A stretch of DNA of 9,277 bases from an uncultured Treponema sp. (GCA_946538795.1 CAMNGY010000027.1:1-9277); one strand, 5' to 3'; counted from the first letter of the stretch, positions 1 to 6,248 are shown. The notes: generated by a model from the sequence alone, not told the origin. Program-made: numbers and translations.

Positions 1-171
1 ATCGAAGAGATCGGTTACTATCACCCAATCGAAGCAGAAGACAAGCAGATTTCTTTCAAAGAAGATCGTGCTAAGTACTGGCTCAGCGTTGGTGCACAGC
101 CTTCTCCAATCGTGAAGAAAATCTTCAACAAAAACGGTTTGGCTGCAGACGGCACAAACATCGCAAAATAA
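1..171 (+). CDS. rpsP: 30S ribosomal protein S16, C-terminal part (5' end outside window)
   Basis: The first 56 codons are open from base 1 to a TAA and read as the C-terminal two thirds of bacterial S16, a 30S subunit assembly protein bound to 16S rRNA. The family signature is clear: EEIGYYHPIE near the start of the visible part, then DRAKYWLSVGAQPS and a Lys-rich end with NKNGLAADG. The start codon lies upstream of the window. It is the first visible gene of the rpsP-khpA-rimM-trmD-rplS operon, an order shared by many bacteria. Codons favour A or T at the third position (Ala only GCA/GCT, Gly mostly GGT), unlike rimM, trmD and rplS downstream. Confidence 0.95.
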   Translation: MEEIGYYHPIEAEDKQISFKEDRAKYWLSVGAQPSPIVKKIFNKNGLAADGTNIAK

Positions 172-189
172 CCTGTAAAGGAGCAAACA

Positions 190-423
190 ATGGAAAAAGA
201 CCTGATTGAATACATCGCAAAATCACTGGTCGATGATCCGAGTGCTGTCTCCGTCACTGAAACAGAAGGTGAACGCGGTCCTGTTCTTCAGCTGAGCGTT
301 TCTCCTAACGACATTGGTAAGGTTATTGGCAAGTACGGTCGTATTGCAAAGGCTCTGCGCACTGTTTTGAGCGCATATTCCAGCAAGGATGGAAAGCGCT
401 GTAGCCTTGAAATTCTGGACTAA
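190..423 (+). CDS. khpA: KhpA, small KH-domain RNA-binding protein
   Basis: A 77-residue protein made of one KH domain. The nucleic-acid-binding GxxG loop is G47-K48-Y49-G50, inside a typical IGKVIGKYGRIAKALR stretch, followed by the usual KRCSLEIL end strand. Length and sequence match KhpA (YlqC family). In Gram-positive bacteria this protein pairs with KhpB/Jag, binds RNA and affects cell elongation; that role is family knowledge and is not shown here. The start is set by a good Shine-Dalgarno sequence, AAAGGAG at 177-183, six bases before the ATG. The TAA stop is followed directly by the ATG of rimM (TAAATG), so rimM is probably translated by re-initiation. Codon style matches rpsP. Confidence 0.93.
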   Translation: MEKDLIEYIAKSLVDDPSAVSVTETEGERGPVLQLSVSPNDIGKVIGKYGRIAKALRTVLSAYSSKDGKRCSLEILD

Positions 424-999
424 ATGACAGAGCAGTTTGTAGTTGGCATTGTCCGTGGTACGCATGGTATAACGGGCGAGTTCAAAGTCGAAAGCACTTC
501 CGGCGAGTACGGGCATTTTGCCGATATGGAGGAAGTGACTCTTACGGACGGGAAGGAGAGTAAGCTTTTCAAGGTGGAGTGGATTCACCCGGCCTCCGGA
601 ACTCTGTATATGAAGCTCGTGGGAATAAGTGGGCCTGAGGAAGCTGCAAGGTACAAAGGCTTTCAGATCGTAGTTCCCAGAAAATTCGCACATCCGTTGC
701 AGGCGGATGAGTGGTACATAGAGGACCTGAAAGGGTGCTCTGTGCTGTACGGTGACACGTACGATAACGGGGCGGCGGACGATGCCGTCGGAACTGTCAC
801 AGACGTAAAGGAAGGCGGATCAGGTTATCTCGTTGAGATTTCGCTGTCCGAGGCCTGCTCCTTGCTGCGTGATGACGTCAAGCTCGGAAAGGACGGAAAG
901 GTCCGGACCGTATTGGTGCCTTTCAGAAATGAATTCATAGGCGACGTTGACGTTGAGGGCAGAAGGATGCGGCTCATGCACCTCTGGATTCTGGAGTAA
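424..999 (+). CDS. rimM: Ribosome maturation factor RimM
   Basis: A 191-residue protein with the two RimM domains. The N-terminal beta-barrel (about 1-85) has the family signature G8-I-V-R-G-T-H14-G15-I-T-G18-E. The C-terminal PRC-barrel (about 93-188) begins with the typical EWYIEDLKG at 96-104 and includes VPF at 165-167. RimM binds S19 and helps mature the head of the 30S subunit, so it fits between ribosomal protein genes. It has no convincing Shine-Dalgarno sequence of its own; the ATG directly follows the khpA stop, which suggests translational coupling. Codon choice changes abruptly here, with AGG, GGG and GCG becoming common. The final residues (MHLWILE) differ from the more usual EGLL-type ending. 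Confidence 0.93.
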   Translation: MTEQFVVGIVRGTHGITGEFKVESTSGEYGHFADMEEVTLTDGKESKLFKVEWIHPASGTLYMKLVGISGPEEAARYKGFQIVVPRKFAHPLQADEWYIEDLKGCSVLYGDTYDNGAADDAVGTVTDVKEGGSGYLVEISLSEACSLLRDDVKLGKDGKVRTVLVPFRNEFIGDVDVEGRRMRLMHLWILE

Positions 1000-1004
1000 G
1001 CTCC

Positions 1005-1853
1005 ATGAAATTTACCGTGCTGACCTTGTTTCCCGAGATTCCGCGCGCTTTTTTTGAAAGCTCGATCATGGCGAAAGCGGTTGAACGGGGAATTATTGCC
1101 TACGATTTGGTGAATATCAGGGATTTTGCCCTGGATAGACACAAGACTTGTGACGACGCCCCGTATGGCGGAGGGGCCGGGCAGCTTTTGTTGCCGGAGC
1201 CTCTTGGAAGGGCTTTGGACAGTGTTGAGGCCTACAGAAGGGGCAAGCATGTTGTGTATGTGACCCCCGGAGGCAGACCTTTTACGCAGGAGAAGGCCCT
1301 TGAATACAGCCGGATGGACGAGCTTGTCCTGGTCTGCGGGAGATACGAAGGTATTGACCAGCGGATCATCGATTACTACGTTGACGAGGAGATCTCCATC
1401 GGGGATTACGTCATGTCGAGCGGTGAGCTGGCGGCGGCAGTCATTGTCGATGCGGTTTACCGTCTGGTGGACGGCGTCATAACGCATGAATCTTTGGACG
1501 AGGAGAGTTTTGCCGGCGGTCTTCTGGAATATCCCCAGTATACGAGGCCAAGCGTGTACAGGGGCATGGAAGTGCCCGAGGTTTTGACGGGCGGCAACCA
1601 CGAGGAAATCCGGAAGTGGCGGCTTTACAAGAGCCTTCAGAAAACCCTGATGAACAGGCCGGACCTGATTGCCAGGGCGAGGATGAACGGTACTCTTGAC
1701 GGGGAAGCAGAAAAGATGATCGGAGAGCTTGCGGATCACATAAGCTACAAGAATGACCGCAGGCAGGGCAGGATGCTGAGGGCCAGGCAGGAACGGCTTA
1801 AAAGGGCCGCTTCTAAGGCAAGGCAGGACGCGGAGAGCCATGATAAGGAGTAA
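1005..1853 (+). CDS. trmD: tRNA (guanine-37-N1)-methyltransferase TrmD
   Basis: A 282-residue SPOUT methyltransferase that makes m1G37 in tRNAs with G at position 36, using S-adenosylmethionine, and so prevents +1 frameshifting. The trefoil-knot motifs are all visible: [10 protein letters not shown] at 50-59, CGRYEGID at 111-118, [12 protein letters not shown] at 131-142, R153 at the conserved Arg, [10 protein letters not shown] at 173-182, and [11 protein letters not shown] at 196-206. The position of the catalytic Asp of well-studied enzymes (the ED-SF element) holds Glu (E167). The protein is longer than the usual 230-260 residues because of a basic, probably helical tail from about residue 245. 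GGAG at 993-996, inside the end of rimM, serves as ribosome-binding site, and the gene end carries the site for rplS. Confidence 0.95.
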   Translation: MKFTVLTLFPEIPRAFFESSIMAKAVERGIIAYDLVNIRDFALDRHKTCDDAPYGGGAGQLLLPEPLGRALDSVEAYRRGKHVVYVTPGGRPFTQEKALEYSRMDELVLVCGRYEGIDQRIIDYYVDEEISIGDYVMSSGELAAAVIVDAVYRLVDGVITHESLDEESFAGGLLEYPQYTRPSVYRGMEVPEVLTGGNHEEIRKWRLYKSLQKTLMNRPDLIARARMNGTLDGEAEKMIGELADHISYKNDRRQGRMLRARQERLKRAASKARQDAESHDKE

Positions 1854-1858
1854 TTAGA

Positions 1859-2344
1859 ATGGATTTGATTCAGACCATTGGTGAGCAGCAGAAGAAGGTC
1901 GATGCGGAGAATTTCCGCGTCGGTGACACTGTCAAGGTTCACTTTGAGATTATCGAGGGCAAGACGAAGAGGATTCAGATGTATGAGGGCCTCGTCATCT
2001 GCATTAAGAACGCCGGAATCGGCCGCACCTTCACCGTCCGCAAGGTAAGCTATGGTGTCGGCGTTGAGCGCGTCTTCCCGGTGCACAGCCCGCGCGTTGT
2101 CCGCGTTGAGGTTGTGCGTCCCGGAAAGGTCCGCCGCGCCAAGCTCTACTACATCCGCGACAAGGTCGGTAAGGATGCCAAGATCAAGGAGAGGCTGGGA
2201 GCCAAGGCTGCCAAGGAAGTCCGCGAGGGCAATGCCGCAGCTCTTGCCGCCGCCGCCAAGCGCGAGGAGGCCCTGAAGGCTGAGATCAAGGAAGAGACCG
2301 CAGCCGAGGCAGCCGCCAACAAGAACGCCAAGAAGAAGAAATAA
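1859..2344 (+). CDS. rplS: 50S ribosomal protein L19 with long Ala/Lys/Glu tail
   Basis: Residues 1-116 are a complete L19, which sits at the 30S-50S interface. Conserved blocks are [10 protein letters not shown] (19-28), [12 protein letters not shown] (33-44), [20 protein letters not shown] (59-78) and [11 protein letters not shown] (90-100). L19 is normally about 115-120 residues; here a further tail of roughly 45 residues, almost entirely Ala, Lys and Glu and ending in four lysines, follows without a frame break. It looks like a helical or disordered basic extension. AAGGAG at 1845-1850 is the ribosome-binding site, overlapping the end of trmD. Codons are strongly G/C-ending (GCC, AAG, CGC, GTC), opposite to rpsP at the front of the same operon. 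Last gene of the operon, followed by a terminator. Confidence 0.95.
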   Translation: MDLIQTIGEQQKKVDAENFRVGDTVKVHFEIIEGKTKRIQMYEGLVICIKNAGIGRTFTVRKVSYGVGVERVFPVHSPRVVRVEVVRPGKVRRAKLYYIRDKVGKDAKIKERLGAKAAKEVREGNAAALAAAAKREEALKAEIKEETAAEAAANKNAKKKK

Positions 2345-2364
2345 TCGGCTGTGAGCTGATGTTG

Positions 2365-2397
2365 TGCCCCGGTAGCAATGCTGCCGGGGCATTTTAT
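2365..2397 (+). terminator. Intrinsic terminator of the rpsP-rplS operon
   Basis: A 12-bp stem (2365-2376 with 2380-2391, one G-U pair, core TGCCCCGG/CCGGGGCA) with a three-base AAT loop is followed directly by TTTTAT. It begins 20 bases after the rplS stop codon. This is a textbook Rho-independent terminator shape, although the T run is short and is followed by further terminator-like units. Confidence 0.88.
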
Positions 2398-2460
2398 ATG
2401 CCGTTCCTGGGGCATTTTTAATGCCATTCCTAGGGCATTTTTAATGCCATTCCTTTGTTT
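2398..2460 (+). repeat. Three tandem copies of a 23-base terminator-like unit
   Basis: Units at 2398-2420 and 2421-2443 are 23 bases each and differ at only two positions. A third, partial copy starts at 2444 and degenerates into TTTGTTTTTA. Each full unit has the form ATGCC-TTCCT-GGGCATTTTTA, so that (A)ATGCC can pair with GGCAT(T) and form a short hairpin ending in a run of five T. The unit also shares GGGGCATTTT with the 3' arm and T tract of the operon terminator just upstream, suggesting that the array arose by duplication of the terminator end. Likely effect: back-up termination that insulates the promoter behind it. Confidence 0.75.
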
Positions 2461-2471
2461 TTAAGCCTGCC

Positions 2472-2500
2472 TTGTAACAGCCTTTTTTTTCTGCTATACT
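2472..2500 (+). promoter_or_regulatory. Sigma-70-type promoter of the RNase gene
   Basis: TTGTAA (2472-2477), a 17-base spacer with an eight-T run, and TATACT (2495-2500) preceded by TGC, i.e. an extended -10. The expected transcription start is near A2507. The ATG of the RNase gene is at 2512, so the 5' leader would be about five bases and cannot hold a Shine-Dalgarno sequence; none is present. This promoter also rules out the longer upstream TTG reading of the gene. Confidence 0.75.
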
Positions 2501-2511
2501 TCCCCCACTTT

Positions 2512-4479
2512 ATGGCAACAAGCAACATTTCATTAGATACAAACACTATAGTTTTATATAAATCCTCCGTGGCTGTCATTACAGGCACGGGCGAGAACGG
2601 TAAGTTTCCCATCCGCTACCAGTCTGCACCGGCAACGGCATCCAAACCTGCCTCTTATGCCCAGCAGAGCGTCCGTACAAAGGATTTTACGGTTTTGAGC
2701 GGGAGTGCGGCCTCGTCCTTGGAATGCGTCCTGGACTGGGCTGAAAAGAACGCGCCTTGCGAAGAGGATATGTATGCGAAGAGCACTGATAACATGCTCG
2801 CCGCCCAGGTCAAGGATTGCTATGAGCTTCTTTGTTCCGATGAAGAGACTGCGAATGAGTCCCATTCCTTTGAGGATCTTGTGTCGCTTTTCAGGGGTGA
2901 GGTTAAGGCAGATGAGTGCTGGGGAAATTATCTTGCGCTCAAGAACACGGTATATTTCAAACAGGACCTCAAAGAGCTGATGGACGGCAAGCTGGTGTTC
3001 AGCCCCCGCCCGCAGGCAGAAATTGACGAATTGGTCCGTAAGGCTGATGCGAAGGGGCAGGAAGCACAGAAGAGGGAGGAGTTCTTGGTCAGGCTAAAAG
3101 AAAGAAAGCTTTTGCCGGAGGATTCCATCTTCATGACTGACGTGGAGAATCTTGCTTACGGCAAGACGGACAAAAGCCGCACTATGCACGACGCTAAGCT
3201 CAAGGAAAGCCCGGAGAACGCCCACAAGCTCCTTCTGGAAACAGGAATCTGGGACATAACGCGCAACCCGTATCCCATACGCTGGGGCCTGAGCATGAAG
3301 AGCGCGACGGAAGGGCTTGCCGCCCCGCCAGATGAGGAGCGTCTTTCCGTGGACGGCATATCCTATGCGATAGACAATGAGTATTCCACTGATCCTGATG
3401 ATGCGGTCGCATGGGACGGCTCTTTCCTCTGGGTTCATATAGCCGATCCCGCGAGTACGGTTATGCCGGACAGTTCCATAGACCAATCGGCCAGGGCAAG
3501 GGGGGCGACGCTTTACCTGCCTGAGGGTGCGGCCCGTATGCTGGCGGAGGACTGCCTTGAGGACTATGCCCTTGGACTGAAGGAGAAGAGCCGTGCCCTC
3601 TCTTTCCGCATGAAGTTGGATGCGGACGGTAACATAGAGGACTGCTCTGTGTTCAAGACCTTGGTCAATGTCAGGCGCCTTACTTACCAGCAGGCGGATA
3701 CGATGAAGGATGGGCCTGAGCTTAAGGAGCTTTTTGACATAGCCCGCAAGAACGTGGAGAGACGGATCAGGGCTGGTGCGGTGATGATTGACATACCCCA
3801 AGTGCACATAACTCTTGACGCGGACAAGCGTGTTTCGATAGAGGAAGACAAGCGGGCTGAAAGCTCTGATATGATAAGGGAGATGATGTTGCTGGCTGGG
3901 GAAGGGGCAGCCCTTTTTGCCTTCAAGAACCGGATTCCCTTCCCGTTCATCAGTCAGGATGCGCCCACGTTGCCTCAGGACCTGCCGGAAGGTCTTGCAG
4001 GTCAGTTCCGCCTGAGGCGGTGCATGCACAAGCGCTCTGTGGGAATCACACCTTCCATGCATTGCGGTCTGGGGCTCAGGATGTATACCCAGGTGACTAG
4101 TCCCCTCCGCCGTTACAGTGACCTGATTGCGCACGAGCAGCTGAGGGCCTTTCTGGATGGCAGACAGCTTATAAGCAAGGATGACATGCTCATGCGGATA
4201 AGCGAAGGGGATGCCGGGTTCCAGGCCGCCCATAAGGCTGAACGAAAGACTGACCTGCATTGGACTCTGGTTTACCTTTTGCAGAATCCCTCTTGGACCG
4301 GAGAGGCAATCCTGGTGGACAGGGGGGGCAAGCAACCCCAGCTGTTCATAGCGGAGCTGGGACTTGAAACTTATATGGGTGTTGAGGATACTGTTGCATT
4401 GAATGAAAAAATCCGCGTAAGGGCTGATAAGATAAACCTGAGCGAGCTGACGGTGGAATTTGTCAGGGTGGAATCCTAA
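2512..4479 (+). CDS. RNase II/R-family 3'-5' exoribonuclease (RNB domain)
   Basis: A 655-residue cytoplasmic exoribonuclease that should degrade RNA from the 3' end to nucleoside monophosphates. The RNB domain spans about 270-590. Its metal-binding Asp quartet is intact: D288, D294, D296 and D297 in AIDNEYSTDPDDAV. The second signature, TSPLRRYSDL at 529-538, supplies the conserved active-site Arg. The last 60 residues look like a small S1-type beta-barrel. The N-terminal 270 residues do not show clear cold-shock domains; they contain a helical segment (FEDLVSLFRGE, 120-130), YFK near 148 and a charged helix at about 169-198, vaguely like cyanobacterial and organelle RNB enzymes. ATG 2512 is preferred because a promoter ends 11 bases before it. 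I cannot decide between rnb, rnr and vacB names. Single-gene unit between terminators. Confidence 0.9.
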   Translation: MATSNISLDTNTIVLYKSSVAVITGTGENGKFPIRYQSAPATASKPASYAQQSVRTKDFTVLSGSAASSLECVLDWAEKNAPCEEDMYAKSTDNMLAAQVKDCYELLCSDEETANESHSFEDLVSLFRGEVKADECWGNYLALKNTVYFKQDLKELMDGKLVFSPRPQAEIDELVRKADAKGQEAQKREEFLVRLKERKLLPEDSIFMTDVENLAYGKTDKSRTMHDAKLKESPENAHKLLLETGIWDITRNPYPIRWGLSMKSATEGLAAPPDEERLSVDGISYAIDNEYSTDPDDAVAWDGSFLWVHIADPASTVMPDSSIDQSARARGATLYLPEGAARMLAEDCLEDYALGLKEKSRALSFRMKLDADGNIEDCSVFKTLVNVRRLTYQQADTMKDGPELKELFDIARKNVERRIRAGAVMIDIPQVHITLDADKRVSIEEDKRAESSDMIREMMLLAGEGAALFAFKNRIPFPFISQDAPTLPQDLPEGLAGQFRLRRCMHKRSVGITPSMHCGLGLRMYTQVTSPLRRYSDLIAHEQLRAFLDGRQLISKDDMLMRISEGDAGFQAAHKAERKTDLHWTLVYLLQNPSWTGEAILVDRGGKQPQLFIAELGLETYMGVEDTVALNEKIRVRADKINLSELTVEFVRVES

Positions 4480-4483
4480 GGAA

Positions 4484-4517
4484 ACACAGAATAATCCGTG
4501 TCCGGATTATTCTGTGT
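4484..4517. terminator. Perfect 15-bp palindrome between convergent genes (probable bidirectional terminator)
   Basis: ACACAGAATAATCCG (4484-4498) and its exact reverse complement (4503-4517) enclose a four-base TGTC loop. It starts five bases after the RNase stop codon and lies 43 bases beyond the 3' end of gpsA on the other strand. There is no T run on the plus strand and only TTT on the minus strand, so it may act as a weak or factor-assisted terminator, or as a 3'-end stabiliser, for both mRNAs. The rest of the gap (4518-4560) shows nothing convincing. Confidence 0.65.
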
Positions 4518-4560
4518 CAGCGCTGGTGACAGGCTGTCATGCTGCGACGTCGGCGTAATC

Positions 4561-5679
4561 CTATTCCACACGGCTGAACAAATCCACGCGCGTAAAGCTG
4601 TCGCGCGGTTCTCCCCGGTAGCCCACGAGATCCTCCAGGCACTGCTGGGGCGAAACCTCCTTGTTGAGGACCTTGTAAAGTGCGTCGCAGATTGGCAGGC
4701 GCAGTTTTTTCTGCGCGGCGACCTGATGGACGTACTTGCATGCAACGGCTCCTTCCGGCAAGTAGCCAATCTTCTTGACATTGGCAATCAGATCGTCCAA
4801 ATCCTTGAACTGGGTTAGCATATCGGTTTTTATTATGTCCTGTCCGAACCTCCTGTTGCGTCCGTATTTGGATTTGCAGGTCACGTCCAGATCGCCTACC
4901 CCGCTTATGGAAGTGAAGGTCTCGGCTTTTGTTGCCCCCATTGCGAATCCTATTTTCTGGATTTCATTCAGGCCTGCCGCAAGGAGCAGGCTTTCTGTAT
5001 TGTCCCCGAAAATCGGGTTTCTTTCAGACAGGGCGTCAAGTGCCCCGTAAACCACGGCTATTACATTCTTTGCCGCAGCGCACACCTGTACGCCTACGGT
5101 GTCGAAGGATGCGTAAGCCATTATCCCGGGAACGCGGAGTAGGTTTCGTACCCTGATGGCGTTCCTGTGGTGGCAGCTGGCCGCAATGAGACCCGTTATC
5201 TTTCCCATTGCGACTTCCTCCGCATGGCTGGGGCCTGCGACGTACACTGCCGCGTCTTTATAGGCCTCACCCAGCGCGGCTTCAACGGTTGGCAGGATAA
5301 GACCCGGTCCGTTATCTGAGGGAATGAAGCCTTTTGTCAGGGCCGCCACAATCGTTGATCCGTCCCGCATGTTCGCAAGATGCGAGAACTTTTTGATCGT
5401 CGGCGCCAGGTAGAGGGACGGGCTGGCCAAAAAAAGGAATTCCTTACCTTTGGCCACTTCCTCGATGTCCTTGGAGGCTGTAAGCTTAGGATCCAGCTTG
5501 TACCCGGCAAGGTAACGCCTGTTCTCATGCTCCTGATTTATGGAGGATACTACGTCATCCTCCATTGCCCAGGCCTGCACCTCGTTTCCTCCCCTGGCTA
5601 TGGCCGTAGCGAGGGCTGTTCCCCATGCTCCGGCACCGATTACTCCTACCTTATGACTTCCCATAGACATGTCTGGCAT
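4561..5679 (-). CDS. gpsA: NAD(P)-dependent glycerol-3-phosphate dehydrogenase
   Basis: A 372-residue cytoplasmic enzyme that reduces dihydroxyacetone phosphate to sn-glycerol 3-phosphate, the backbone precursor of phospholipids. The dinucleotide-binding loop is G15-A-G-A-W-G20 in VGVIGAGAWGTALA. Other family marks are LTKGF (114-118), VAGPSHAEEV (147-156), the catalytic Lys K204 in AAAKNVIAV, and GVGDLDVTC (260-268) followed by GRNRRFG (273-279). It is some 30 residues longer than the usual 330-340, partly from a short N-terminal lead and a tail after residue 350. Three in-frame ATGs lie at the start (residues 1, 4, 6); the first has AAGGTGG four bases upstream, and the second is possible. 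It lies 34 bases behind ndk on the same strand with no promoter seen between, so the two are probably cotranscribed. Confidence 0.95.
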   Translation of the reverse strand: MPDMSMGSHKVGVIGAGAWGTALATAIARGGNEVQAWAMEDDVVSSINQEHENRRYLAGYKLDPKLTASKDIEEVAKGKEFLFLASPSLYLAPTIKKFSHLANMRDGSTIVAALTKGFIPSDNGPGLILPTVEAALGEAYKDAAVYVAGPSHAEEVAMGKITGLIAASCHHRNAIRVRNLLRVPGIMAYASFDTVGVQVCAAAKNVIAVVYGALDALSERNPIFGDNTESLLLAAGLNEIQKIGFAMGATKAETFTSISGVGDLDVTCKSKYGRNRRFGQDIIKTDMLTQFKDLDDLIANVKKIGYLPEGAVACKYVHQVAAQKKLRLPICDALYKVLNKEVSPQQCLEDLVGYRGEPRDSFTRVDLFSRVE

Positions 5680-5713
5680 ATCCCCACCTTAAGCCGCAAG
5701 ATTTTTAGCTTTG

Positions 5714-6160
5714 CTAGAACCAGAGGGAAGCCTGATCTTCCCAGTCGATTATTTCCTCAGGAGTGAAAAAGAGGCCTATTTCCCTCTTTGCGCTTTCCTC
5801 GCAGTCGCTCGCATGTATTATGTTGTGGGATGTATGGGAGCAGAAGTCTCCGCGAATCGTCCCCGGATGGGCATCAAGCGGGCTGGTTGAGCCGGTGATG
5901 CGGCGGATGAGAGAAATGCAGTCATCTCCCTGCCAGACCATGGCGACAACAGGACCGCTTGTTATGTAGTCCACGAGAGGGTCGTAGAAAGGTTTGCCCT
6001 TGTGCTCCGCATAGTGCTTGGAAGCCAGCTCCGGGCCAATGTTTATAAGCTTAAGGCCGACAAGCTTGAGACCTTTTTTTTCCAGACGGCTTATGACCTC
6101 GCCGACAAGCCTGCGGTTCAGAACGCCAGGCTTCAACATTGTGAAACATCTTGTACTCAT
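5714..6160 (-). CDS. ndk: Nucleoside diphosphate kinase
   Basis: A 148-residue enzyme, normal length for the family, that transfers the gamma phosphate from ATP to other nucleoside diphosphates through a phospho-histidine. Visible marks are the N-terminal FTMLKPGVL with K10, the GTIRGDF loop at 100-106 with R103, and the catalytic H116 in NIIHASDCEESA. The consensus there is usually HGSDS or HASDS, so Cys replaces the last Ser (residue 120). The ATG at 6160 is chosen because the protein then begins exactly like NDK and a promoter lies directly upstream; an in-frame ATG at 6226 would add 22 residues foreign to the family. There is no Shine-Dalgarno sequence before 6160, consistent with a leaderless mRNA. 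First gene of an ndk-gpsA operon. Confidence 0.95.
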   Translation of the reverse strand: MSTRCFTMLKPGVLNRRLVGEVISRLEKKGLKLVGLKLINIGPELASKHYAEHKGKPFYDPLVDYITSGPVVAMVWQGDDCISLIRRITGSTSPLDAHPGTIRGDFCSHTSHNIIHASDCEESAKREIGLFFTPEEIIDWEDQASLWF

Positions 6161-6169
6161 AATTGGACC

Positions 6170-6198
6170 AGTGTAGCAAAAAAGAGCCTCTTTGACAA
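6170..6198 (-). promoter_or_regulatory. Sigma-70-type promoter of ndk-gpsA
   Basis: Read on the minus strand: TTGTCA (6198-6193), a 17-base spacer with a six-T run, then TACACT (6175-6170) preceded by TGC as an extended -10. Only nine bases separate the -10 from the ATG at 6160, so transcription should start three or four bases before the start codon. The layout closely copies the promoter of the RNase gene at 2472-2500. Confidence 0.75.
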
Positions 6199-6219
6199 CT
6201 ACACGAGGAAGGTCAAAGC

Positions 6220-6248
6220 TTGTCATTTCTCCTCAAAAAAGATATAGT
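6220..6248 (+). promoter_or_regulatory. Sigma-70-type promoter of the SPOR-domain lipoprotein gene
   Basis: TTGTCA (6220-6225), a 17-base spacer and TATAGT (6243-6248). The expected transcript start near 6255 leaves a leader of about 29 bases containing AAGGAG (6273-6278), five bases before the ATG at 6284. The -35 box is back to back with that of ndk, with 21 bases between the two, so the promoters are divergent and could compete or share a regulator. Confidence 0.8.

Noticed and set aside
825..1841. 338-codon open frame antisense to rimM and trmD
   Set aside because: Both sense genes are certain, and the antisense translation has no recognisable feature.
2455..2511. Upstream in-frame extension of the RNase gene from a TTG codon
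   Set aside because: It would start inside the terminator-repeat tail, upstream of the -35 box of the gene's own promoter, has no Shine-Dalgarno sequence, and adds a hydrophobic leader unlike RNB enzymes.
3094..4335. 413-codon open frame antisense to the RNase gene
   Set aside because: It lies wholly within a gene with intact catalytic motifs, and its translation shows no domain, signal or plausible composition; it is a by-product of codon bias.
4527..4539. TGACAG-G-CTGTCA palindrome between the RNase gene and gpsA
   Set aside because: With only one central base it cannot form a normal hairpin, and six-base palindromes are expected by chance; it could still be a protein-binding site, but nothing supports that.
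6161..6226. Longer ndk starting at the ATG at 6226, with GAGGAG just before it
   Set aside because: The 22 added residues do not fit NDK, the GAGGAG is only two bases from that ATG and lies in the spacer of the divergent promoter, and the ndk promoter sits inside this stretch.
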